From: Bacteroidota bacterium
Lineage (GTDB): Bacteria > Bacteroidota > Bacteroidia > UKL13-3
NCBI GenBank assembly: GCA_947449515.1
Contig: CANFSD010000121.1
Coordinates: 1 to 5,609, forward strand
Reading direction: 5' to 3'
DNA: 5,609 bases
The notes under the pieces were generated by a model. That model was not told the origin of the DNA and searched no databases. It was given only the letters and a program-made list of their open reading frames with translations. The position numbers and the translations under genes are program-made. Below are positions 1 through 5,609 of this stretch, piece after piece (within the stretch, counting starts at the first letter, position 1; each line of letters starts with the position of its first letter).

Positions 1-756
1 ATGGAAGATGGTATCTTGTTGCCAAGCTACCGCCTACCAACAGAATCTGAGTGGGAATATGCTGCAGGTGCATACAAATCGGCAGGTTTCAATGAAAACA
101 TTGATATCAAACGTATTTACCCATGGAACGGCTTAACTTTACGTAGAGCTGATACTGAGAAAACTCGTGGTAAAATGTACGCTAACTATACCCGTGGTCG
201 TGGTGATGGTGCTGGTATTGCTGGTAACTTAAACGACGGAGCTTTGTATACTACCTTGGTTAAAGATGGTAAATTTTTGCCTAACGACTTTGGTTTGTAC
301 CACATGGCTGGTAACGTAAGTGAGTGGACTAACGATGTATATCGTCCGTTGTCATTGGAAGATATGACAGGCTTTAACCCATATCGTGGTAACAGCTACA
401 AAAAATACAAAGCAGATGCAGATGGATTTATTTCTGAAAAAGACAGCTTAGGTCGTATGATTTATGTTGATGTTACAGAAGAAGACAATGCAAAGCGTAG
501 AAACTACAAAAAGTCTGATAATATTGGTTACAAAGATGAGTTGGGTTACCCAGACATCGATCAGAAATATGAGTATGGTGCAACTTCATTAATTGACAAT
601 GCTGCACGTGTTTATAAAGGTGGTAGCTGGGCAGATAGAGCTTATTGGTTAAGCCCAGGCACTAGAAGATACTTAGACCAAGATCAATCAACTGCTACTA
701 TTGGTTTCCGTTGTGTAATGGACAGAGTAGGTGAAATGACTAAAAAAGGTAAATAA
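1..756 (+). CDS. gldJ: GldJ, gliding motility / T9SS lipoprotein, C-terminal fragment
   Basis: This is the C-terminal 251 residues of a formylglycine-generating-enzyme (FGE/SUMF1)-fold protein. Visible family motifs are RLPTESEWEYAA (11-22), YPWNG (40-44), NDFGLYHMAGNVSEW (95-109), YKGGSW (205-210) and IGFRCVMDRVG (234-244). The segment of about 90 residues inserted between the NVSEW and GGSW motifs, together with the RAYWLSPGTRRYL wording, fits GldJ better than its paralogue GldK. GldJ is an outer-membrane lipoprotein needed for gliding and for T9SS function in Flavobacterium. The two catalytic cysteines of true FGE, which follow GGS, are replaced here by D212 and L217, so a structural rather than enzymatic role is expected. 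The ATG at base 1 is almost certainly an internal methionine: GldJ proteins are over 500 residues and the lipoprotein signal peptide is missing. Codons lean strongly to GGT, CGT, GCT and AAC, unlike the following genes, which suggests high expression. GldK is the alternative reading. Confidence 0.85.
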   Translation: MEDGILLPSYRLPTESEWEYAAGAYKSAGFNENIDIKRIYPWNGLTLRRADTEKTRGKMYANYTRGRGDGAGIAGNLNDGALYTTLVKDGKFLPNDFGLYHMAGNVSEWTNDVYRPLSLEDMTGFNPYRGNSYKKYKADADGFISEKDSLGRMIYVDVTEEDNAKRRNYKKSDNIGYKDELGYPDIDQKYEYGATSLIDNAARVYKGGSWADRAYWLSPGTRRYLDQDQSTATIGFRCVMDRVGEMTKKGK

Positions 757-771
757 GCCTTTTAAAAATAT

Positions 772-810
772 AAAAAAAAGACCCTTGAAATTTTTCAAGG
801 GTCTTTTTTT
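772..810. terminator. Bidirectional intrinsic terminator between gldJ and the convergent cargo gene
   Basis: GACCCTTGAAA (780-790) pairs with TTTCAAGGGTC (793-803). The full palindrome is 11 bp; physically, 9-10 bp of stem with a 4-6 nt loop is likely. The stem is flanked by eight A (772-779) on the left and seven T (804-810) on the right, so a U-tract follows the hairpin in RNA from either strand. It lies 15 nt after the gldJ stop and about 14 nt past the stop of the minus-strand gene, so it probably ends both transcripts. Confidence 0.9.
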
Positions 811-823
811 ATGCCTAATGGTT

Positions 824-3616
824 TTATCTCATTAGGGTGATGGTTCCGTGGATATCGTCTTCTTGACCGGTATTAAGTTTCTTGGTATGCAGAATGAAAT
901 AATAAACCCCTTCTGGGGCCTCTTGACCTTTTGCATCTTTCCCATCCCACCTGAAATAGCTTACTTTATCGCTAAAATACAATTGACCCCAGCGGTTATA
1001 AATGAATATTTCGGTTTCATTGCACTGTCCACTTACGCCTTCAATTTTAAAGTCATCATTCTTTCCATCTCCGTTTGGGGTAAAAACATTTGGTATGTTT
1101 AAGTGGTCTAATGAATCTGGTAAACTTACGGTACCATAGGCCGTATCGGCGCAATTGGTGCCAAATTCTACAATGAGACGAATAGAATCGCCATAGTATT
1201 TGGAGGCAATAAATTTCTTAGGATTTTCTTGGTAGCTGGTATCTCCATTGGGAAAGGTCCAAAAGAAATTAGAGGCGTTTTGGGTTTTATTTTTAAAAGA
1301 AAAAATAGAGGCACAGGTATCTACCTCCCAAACAAAATTGGCGTTGTTTACCCTAAAATCAAATTTGAGGGCGGCATTGCTGCAACGTGGGCTTTGGTTT
1401 TTAGGAGAGAAGGAGTTAGCGGTTGTTTTTAAATCACTGAGGGGTGATGCTGGAAGGTTGTTAGGGCAACTGGCACACATACTTTGGTAAACAATGCCTT
1501 GCTTATCAAACCTACTGGTTCCTCCATCCACATGATCGCCAGAATTATTGGGGTCGTCGCCACCAATATAGGTTGCATACAAGAGGCTTGAGGCATTTTT
1601 ATTTAAGAGCATTAAATAGAAATCACTGCCATCTGTGGAACTTTGAAAGGCATCTTCCGTAACAGTTAAGCCACTGGTTGAACTATTAAATTGTTGGGCA
1701 TCTTTGCCTCCCCATGAACTTATATAGATACGTTTACATTCATCAACCAAAAAGGCGTTTATGGTTAGGTCTATGTTGGGTCGGGCCGAACCAAACACCG
1801 TTGACCAAACTTTTGTGTTTAGGTTTGCATTAAAGCAGGCTAAGAATTGGTGGGCTTTTGGGTTATTGTATACGCCGGGTGAAATAGGAATATTCCCAAG
1901 GCTTTGTCCTACCACATAAACCAAATTATCCTTGTCAAGGTCTAATGAAAATATTTGGTCGTATGAGTTGGTGCCAAAATAAGTAGCGTTTAATAGGGTT
2001 TTTCCATTGTAATCAATATTGCAAATGATCCCGTCGGCTTGACCACCACCATAACTGGCTTGGAAATGTCCGGTAGTTCCAGGGAAATTAGGGCTTTGGG
2101 TTCCGCCCGACAAATAAATGCCCTTACTTTTGCTTAGGTCAATGCTATAGATGGCGTCAATGCTATCGCCACCAATATAGGTGCTCCATTTAAGGTTACT
2201 TAGGCTTGGGTTCAAACAAAAAACTACACCATCTTGAAAGCCTTTTAAAGTGTTTTGGAGACAGCCTGCTGTGGTAGGAAAATTAGAGGATTGGCTCACA
2301 CCGGTTGCATAAATATTTCCAATGCTATCGGTGGTAATATCTCCCCGGAACCCATCGCCATAAAAATAATTGGTTATTAGGTTATAGTTGAGGGCATCGT
2401 TGGCACTGCCACCCAAATAGGTGGAGGCAATGAGTTGTCCATTTTTATTAAATTTGCTTACAATAAAATCTGTATTGCCATTGGCTGTTTGGTCATATGC
2501 AGCGCTACTCACGGGGAAATTGGAGGAGAATGTATTCCCTAAAACCAAAAGGTTGGAACTGTCGTCTATTACCAAACTATTAGGTACTTCATTGTTGCTA
2601 CCGCCTAAATAAGTTGCATACAAAAGCGTAGAACCATCAGAACTGTATTTGCTAAAGGTAATATCGCAAGGGAAATCTGCTAAATCTCCAGCAGAAGCGC
2701 CTCCTCCGGCGTATGTTAATTGAAATGCATTACTGGTTGCGGGATAGGTGCCTGATGGGTTAACGATATAGGGTCCTGTTGAAATTCCGCCAGCGTACAT
2801 AGTGCCATTTTCACCAGGTGTTGCTGTGAAACCAAAATTATCTACACTGGCTCCAGAGTAGGTGAGAAAAACTATTTCAGGGTCAATTACCAATGGGTAT
2901 TTGCTGTTATAGGATTCATCGGGGATAAATGAAATGGTATTGCCTTCTACTTGGTATTTTACACCAACCTGCACTTGTTGTTGGTTGATAATTTGGTAGG
3001 CAAAAGGACTTTGCTCTTTGATAGTGGCATAAGGCGTTTCAAGGTAGAGATCGCCATATTCTGTATACATTTTGGTGGCACCTAAAACTTCCATTTTTAT
3101 TTGTGCCATATCCGCATTCGGTTCGAGCCAAAATTCATATTTCAATTGATTTTTACCTGCGTGAACTTGCAATTGAATTCCAGGGTATAATTGGTTCAGT
3201 CCAATTTCAGTGGATGCTCGGGCGCCATTTACCCATGTTTTGGGATTATTACCTTGGTAAAAATTATAATAATGCGCTTTGGCATTATTTAAAAAGGGTA
3301 GGGCATTTTGGCTATGAATGAAATTGATGCGAAGTGCGTGAACGTTAAGTTTATTGGATAGTTTTCCGCCCTTATGGTATTGTTGGTGGATGGCTTCAAT
3401 TTCTTTGGGATTATAGAAATAGTAGGAAATAAAATTTTTGCCTATTTGTAAATCCAGGGCATTTTGCTGTGCCCTAAATAAGATGTTTTGGTCCCATTGG
3501 CCTATGTTTTCTGTCCACTCATACAATTCTGCAGATAGTTCTTTATTTAACTTTTGGGAGCAAACCCAAAGTGGCAAAGACAGAAGGTAAAAAAGCAGGC
3601 TTATTTTGGGTTTCAA
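824..3616 (-). CDS. Secreted SBBP beta-propeller protein with type B T9SS sorting domain
   Basis: This is a complete 930-residue predicted T9SS cargo protein. Residues 1-20 form a Sec signal peptide (hydrophobic ISLLFYLLSLPLWV, probable cleavage before Q21). Residues about 32-245 carry the ENIGQWDQNILFRA-type region (DUF7948-like) that commonly precedes SBBP repeats. About seven propeller repeats follow, marked by TYLGG/TYIGG-like strands near 252, 335, 399, 479, 545, 606 and 682 and by SNFP-type turns near 364, 443 and 508. A PKD-like module (about 755-835, WTFPNGDTSYQENP) precedes the C-terminal gliding-motility-associated domain (about 838-930): NVFTPNGDGKNDDFKI, YNRWGQLYF, RWDGK, PEGVYYF. 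Such domains direct export and surface attachment by the T9SS, type B cargo usually needing a PorP/SprF-like partner. The start is TTG: an in-frame TAG lies seven codons upstream, and the first internal methionine (170) would remove the signal peptide. The ligand or substrate is unknown. It is divergent from the sigma gene and convergent with gldJ. Confidence 0.88.
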   Translation of the reverse strand: MKPKISLLFYLLSLPLWVCSQKLNKELSAELYEWTENIGQWDQNILFRAQQNALDLQIGKNFISYYFYNPKEIEAIHQQYHKGGKLSNKLNVHALRINFIHSQNALPFLNNAKAHYYNFYQGNNPKTWVNGARASTEIGLNQLYPGIQLQVHAGKNQLKYEFWLEPNADMAQIKMEVLGATKMYTEYGDLYLETPYATIKEQSPFAYQIINQQQVQVGVKYQVEGNTISFIPDESYNSKYPLVIDPEIVFLTYSGASVDNFGFTATPGENGTMYAGGISTGPYIVNPSGTYPATSNAFQLTYAGGGASAGDLADFPCDITFSKYSSDGSTLLYATYLGGSNNEVPNSLVIDDSSNLLVLGNTFSSNFPVSSAAYDQTANGNTDFIVSKFNKNGQLIASTYLGGSANDALNYNLITNYFYGDGFRGDITTDSIGNIYATGVSQSSNFPTTAGCLQNTLKGFQDGVVFCLNPSLSNLKWSTYIGGDSIDAIYSIDLSKSKGIYLSGGTQSPNFPGTTGHFQASYGGGQADGIICNIDYNGKTLLNATYFGTNSYDQIFSLDLDKDNLVYVVGQSLGNIPISPGVYNNPKAHQFLACFNANLNTKVWSTVFGSARPNIDLTINAFLVDECKRIYISSWGGKDAQQFNSSTSGLTVTEDAFQSSTDGSDFYLMLLNKNASSLLYATYIGGDDPNNSGDHVDGGTSRFDKQGIVYQSMCASCPNNLPASPLSDLKTTANSFSPKNQSPRCSNAALKFDFRVNNANFVWEVDTCASIFSFKNKTQNASNFFWTFPNGDTSYQENPKKFIASKYYGDSIRLIVEFGTNCADTAYGTVSLPDSLDHLNIPNVFTPNGDGKNDDFKIEGVSGQCNETEIFIYNRWGQLYFSDKVSYFRWDGKDAKGQEAPEGVYYFILHTKKLNTGQEDDIHGTITLMR

Positions 3617-3634
3617 ACCGGAGAAATTGAAGGA

Positions 3635-3671
3635 CTAAATTACAATTTTTTTCAGATTTACTTACAATTGC
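3635..3671 (-). promoter_or_regulatory. Weak candidate promoter for the minus-strand cargo gene
   Basis: Read on the minus strand, TAATTTAG (bases 3642-3635) matches the Bacteroidota -7 consensus TAnnTTTG at all but one fixed base. A TTG lies 22 nt upstream as a possible -33 element. The implied transcript would start only about 12 nt before the TTG start codon, which is short. The region is AT-rich, so chance matches are likely. Confidence 0.25.
3640..3669. repeat. Octamer direct repeat TTACAATT, 22 bp apart, in the divergent intergenic region
   Basis: TTACAATT occurs at 3640-3647 and again at 3662-3669, 22 bp start to start, which is about two helical turns. The copies overlap the candidate -7 and -33 elements of the minus-strand gene and lie upstream of the sigma gene. 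This could be a pair of operator half-sites or part of a regulator-specific promoter. It could also be chance in AT-rich DNA. Confidence 0.3.
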
Positions 3672-3709
3672 CAAGCTTTAATGAATAATTAAGAAAAAAA
3701 TGCAGAGCA

Positions 3710-4303
3710 TTGCAACCTAATAGGCAAAGTTTTCATCTGCTAAATAAGACTGACAAAGTGAACAAGCAACTTGATGCAATAATTTTACAAGGATGTTTAA
3801 GAAAGGAGTTAAAAGCCCAGAAGGTTTTTTACCAACACTTTAGCAGTAGCATGTATGCGGTTTGTTTGCGGTATAGCAATAGCAAAGAAGATGCAAAAGA
3901 TATTTTGCAGGATGGTTTTGTGAAAGTATTTACCAAGCTCGAAACCTATACAGGCAAAGGTTCTTTGGAAGGATGGATGAAACGTATATTCATTAATACG
4001 GCATTGGAACATTACCGAAGCAATAAGGTATACCAACAGCAAAGTGATGTGGAAGACGCACATGGAATTGGGCAGGAAGCTCAAGCCTTGGCGCAACTAA
4101 CGCAAAAGGAAATATTAATGGTATTAAATGCAATGGCACCGGGTTACAGAATGGTATTAAACCTATTTGTAATTGAAGGTTATAGCCATACCGAAATTGC
4201 CGAAATAATGGGTATTCAAGAGGGTACTTCAAAAAGCCAGCTTTCACGGGCCAGGCAAATTTTCATTCAAACTTGGAACCAGTTAAACAAAGAAAAAAAA
4301 TAA
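3710..4303 (+). CDS. ECF-family RNA polymerase sigma factor (sigma-70 regions 2 and 4)
   Basis: This is a 197-residue extracytoplasmic-function sigma factor of the type common in Bacteroidota. Region 2 spans about 40-106: DAKDILQDGFVKVF (61-74) is the core-polymerase-binding 2.2 helix, and GSLEGWMKRIFINTALEHYR (84-103) covers 2.3-2.4 for -10 recognition. Region 4 spans about 130-186, with the helix-turn-helix YSHTEIAEIMGIQEGTSKS (158-176) followed by QLSRARQIF for -35 recognition. There is no region 1.1 or 3 and no extra C-terminal domain. The longest start is TTG at 3710, 9 nt after an A-rich tract; an in-frame TAA lies at 3686 and no ATG is available. GTG at 3758 (residue 17) is a strong alternative, because ECF proteins usually begin just before the QLDAIILQGCL segment. 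The gene following 4 nt later encodes its presumed membrane-bound regulator. I see no convincing promoter of its own. Confidence 0.93.
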   Translation: MQPNRQSFHLLNKTDKVNKQLDAIILQGCLRKELKAQKVFYQHFSSSMYAVCLRYSNSKEDAKDILQDGFVKVFTKLETYTGKGSLEGWMKRIFINTALEHYRSNKVYQQQSDVEDAHGIGQEAQALAQLTQKEILMVLNAMAPGYRMVLNLFVIEGYSHTEIAEIMGIQEGTSKSQLSRARQIFIQTWNQLNKEKK

Positions 4304-4310
4304 GCAATTG
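4292..4310 (+). other. Sigma/anti-sigma junction: A8 tract, stop codon and coupled TTG start
   Basis: The sigma gene ends in a run of eight A (4293-4300) directly before its TAA (4301-4303). The TTG start of the next gene follows at 4308-4310. No Shine-Dalgarno sequence is visible, so the four-base gap suggests that ribosomes terminating on the sigma message reinitiate on the anti-sigma reading frame. The downstream frame is open back to a TAA at 4284-4286 and contains no ATG or GTG before the TTG. Confidence 0.55.
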
Positions 4311-5165
4311 GAAGATAAATTTAACATAGATCAAGTCCTTCAAAGTGGGATGGAAAATTTTGAGCCAAAGGCTCCAGATGGTATTTGGGAAAACATTGCC
4401 CAACAATTGCCTGGTACCGCTGGTGCAGGAGTTTCGGGAAATTCCATCTTTCAGGCAATTCAAAAAGCCAGTATGGGATTGAAGCTTGGGGTTGTTCTTG
4501 CTTTGGGCATTACAGCAGCCATTATTTTTATTGCCAATTCTGAAAAGGAAGTTTTGCAAATGCCGGCCAAAGTTTTGGTTCGGGAAACACCAATGAACCA
4601 AGATCGTACAGAACGCGTAACTATAGAAAATGTAGGTGAAAAAGAGGTACAACAAAATACAATTAAGGGTTCGAAAACTACCGGTCAGAAAGCAATAACT
4701 GCTCCAACGCAAGTAGTCGCTAGAGAGGCCTCTGTTCCTTTGCCTGTGAGCCCGATTGTTGAAATGCCAGGTTCAGTTAATAGTGTTGCAAAAGAAAGCA
4801 AGACGCAAGAAAAAGTAGTGGCGCCTGTTACCATTATCAAACATCATAAAACAGAAAAAGCGATAGAGAATTCTAACTCCGTAATTGAACCAGAATATGG
4901 AAATGCTTTTAGTCCGGATGGAGATGGCAAAAATGATACGTGGGAAATTAAGCTAGAAAACCCAAGTTATTTCCATTTAAAAATATTGGATGCAAGCGGT
5001 CAATTGGTCTTTGAAACGGATCAATTTGGGCAATTTTGGAATGGTATTAACCAAAGAAATGGCTCGGAATGTGAGGTAGGGACTTACGCTTTTGTAATTG
5101 ATTATCAAGCATCTAATTCCGATAAAATTAGAACCAAAAATGGTTTTTTGAGCCTCTACCGTTAG
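4308..5165 (+). CDS. Putative anti-sigma factor with C-terminal cargo-like (CHU_C / type B CTD) domain
   Basis: This is a 285-residue single-pass membrane protein. Residues 1-56 are predicted cytoplasmic and contain MENFEPKAPDGIWENIAQQL (15-34), resembling the short N-termini of Bacteroidota proteins encoded after ECF sigma genes. There is no HxxxCxxC zinc motif, so it is not a classical ZAS anti-sigma domain. Residues about 57-76 (LKLGVVLALGITAAIIFIA) form one transmembrane helix. Residues about 80-193 are a Lys/Thr/Val/Pro-rich, probably disordered linker. Residues about 194-285 form a gliding-motility-associated C-terminal domain: NAFSPDGDGKNDTWEI (199-214), GQLVF (231-235), WNG (244-246), EVGTYAF (256-262), GFLSLYR (279-285). 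The usual YNRWG is LDASG. There is no cleavable signal peptide. TTG is the only start that keeps the full N-terminus; ATG at 4350 (residue 15) is the alternative. The anti-sigma role rests on position and topology; the C-terminal homology is clear. Confidence 0.75.
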   Translation: MEDKFNIDQVLQSGMENFEPKAPDGIWENIAQQLPGTAGAGVSGNSIFQAIQKASMGLKLGVVLALGITAAIIFIANSEKEVLQMPAKVLVRETPMNQDRTERVTIENVGEKEVQQNTIKGSKTTGQKAITAPTQVVAREASVPLPVSPIVEMPGSVNSVAKESKTQEKVVAPVTIIKHHKTEKAIENSNSVIEPEYGNAFSPDGDGKNDTWEIKLENPSYFHLKILDASGQLVFETDQFGQFWNGINQRNGSECEVGTYAFVIDYQASNSDKIRTKNGFLSLYR

Positions 5166-5168
5166 GGG

Positions 5169-5199
5169 TTGGATTTTTGGGGAATAAAATGTAGGTTAG
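5169..5199 (+). promoter_or_regulatory. Candidate Bacteroidota-type promoter for the PKD-protein gene
   Basis: TTG (5169-5171) is followed after 20 nt by TAGGTTAG (5192-5199), one fixed base away from the -7 consensus TAnnTTTG with normal spacing. Transcription would start near 5206, about 32 nt before the ATG, leaving an A-rich leader typical of the phylum. No terminator hairpin is seen after the preceding gene, so read-through from the sigma/anti-sigma operon is also possible. Confidence 0.35.
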
Positions 5200-5237
5200 C
5201 AAAATTATCTGACGAGAAAAAATAGAAATAAATATAT

Positions 5238-5609
5238 ATGATGAAACGATTATTTACCAGACTAGTTTTAATTGCAGTGTGTTGGCTTTATGCCACAAGT
5301 GCATTTTCACAATCAATTACCTTGGATGTGCAACCAAGGGTGGTTTGTTTGGGTAATCCCATGCAAATTGATGCCTATCTTGCAGGTGTGAATGTGAATG
5401 ATGTTACCTCCTACAGATTTGATTGGGGTAATGGAGATTCAAGTATCAATAATATTGGTAAGCCAATTTCGAATACCAGAACTTATCAATATTCTGCGGC
5501 AGGTATTTACCACATTACTGTAACTGCGCGTTTTAGCAACCGCAGTCCAATTACCACTTCGTATTGGGATACGGTTTACAACAAGCCTCAAGCCAATTTT
5601 CAATTGATG
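5238..5609 (+). CDS. Secreted PKD/Ig-like domain protein, N-terminal fragment
   Basis: This open frame runs off the window end after 124 codons. Residues 1-25 form a Sec signal peptide: KR near the N-terminus, hydrophobic LVLIAVCWLYA, then SAFSQ with probable cleavage next to Q25. The mature part begins with SITLDVQPRVVCLGNPMQI and continues as a PKD-like fold: YRFDWGNGDSS (59-69), then RTYQYSAAGIYHITVTA (81-97), matching the family's W-x-G-x-G-D and Y-x-x-x-G-x-Y-x-V pattern. Such proteins in Bacteroidota are usually long, multi-domain and exported, often with a T9SS C-terminal sorting domain; that part is not in this window. Two adjacent ATG codons (5238 and 5241) could start it, with little consequence for the signal peptide. 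An A-rich leader precedes it and no Shine-Dalgarno sequence is visible. It lies 72 nt after the putative anti-sigma gene on the same strand, so it may be co-transcribed or a target of the sigma factor. Confidence 0.85.
   Translation, partial: MMKRLFTRLVLIAVCWLYATSAFSQSITLDVQPRVVCLGNPMQIDAYLAGVNVNDVTSYRFDWGNGDSSINNIGKPISNTRTYQYSAAGIYHITVTARFSNRSPITTSYWDTVYNKPQANFQLM

Noticed and set aside
1..3. ATG at the first base as the real start of the first gene
   Set aside because: The protein lacks a signal peptide and more than half of the expected GldJ length; the frame simply enters from upstream and the methionine is internal.
848..1490. Plus-strand open frames opposite the cargo gene (848-1102, 1229-1432, 1248-1490)
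   Set aside because: They are antisense shadows of a well-supported coding region, overlap one another, and show no recognisable domains or initiation context.
2161..2190. Recurring CACCAATATAGG-type words (also near 1561) as a DNA repeat element
   Set aside because: They are the reverse complement of codons for the TYIGG strand in the SBBP repeats, so they reflect protein repeats rather than a separate DNA element.
3557..3566. Lipobox at the end of the minus-strand gene's signal peptide (LWVCS)
   Set aside because: W at -2 and V at -1 relative to the cysteine do not fit the lipobox, which needs a small residue at -1. Ordinary signal peptidase I cleavage before Q21 fits better.
3700..3720. 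Tiny upstream frame (MQSIAT, six codons) before the sigma gene as a leader peptide
   Set aside because: It starts with a real ATG after an A-rich tract, but it is too short, has no attenuator hairpin or regulatory codon run, and is easily explained by chance.
3809..4712. Minus-strand open frames opposite the sigma and anti-sigma genes
   Set aside because: They are antisense to genes with clear conserved domains, and their translations are Cys/Phe/Ile-rich shadow sequences without family motifs.
5166..5237. A terminator or riboswitch between the putative anti-sigma gene and the PKD gene
   Set aside because: No stem of convincing length or conserved aptamer-like pattern could be found in these 72 bases.

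Overview
The window looks like a chromosomal fragment from a gliding or type IX secretion (T9SS)-capable member of the Bacteroidota. The evidence is a GldJ-type lipoprotein fragment, two C-terminal domains of the gliding-motility-associated type B (CHU_C) family, SBBP and PKD extracellular domains, AT-rich DNA, A-rich leaders without Shine-Dalgarno sequences, and a Bacteroidota-style ECF sigma factor. I cannot name the genus.

Layout: (1) 1-756, plus strand: the 3' end of gldJ, whose true start lies upstream of the window. (2) About 772-810: a strong symmetrical hairpin flanked by A and T tracts, placed to terminate both gldJ and the gene converging on it. (3) 3616-824, minus strand: a complete secreted protein of about 930 residues, with a signal peptide, a conserved N-terminal region, SBBP beta-propeller repeats, a PKD-like module and a type B T9SS sorting domain. 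(4) 3617-3709: a divergent intergenic region with a repeated octamer. (5) 3710-4303 and 4308-5165, plus strand: an ECF sigma factor followed 4 nt later by a single-pass membrane protein in the usual anti-sigma position. (6) 5238-5609, plus strand: the start of another secreted PKD-domain protein that runs off the end.

The most interesting feature is the putative anti-sigma factor. Its N-terminal part is short and cytoplasmic, followed by one transmembrane helix, a linker of roughly 115 residues, and a C-terminal domain clearly homologous to the type B sorting domain of the neighbouring secreted protein. It has no N-terminal signal peptide, and the usual NRWG motif of the sorting domain is altered to DASG. 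With a T9SS component and two presumed T9SS cargo genes beside it, this suggests an ECF sigma/anti-sigma pair that uses a cargo-like domain in the periplasm to sense T9SS or envelope state. That function is inference; the domain architecture is visible directly.

Three consecutive genes (minus-strand cargo, sigma, putative anti-sigma) have no usable ATG start and appear to begin with TTG (or GTG for sigma). No tRNA, rRNA, CRISPR array or insertion sequence was seen. No gene-free stretch exceeds 300 bases.
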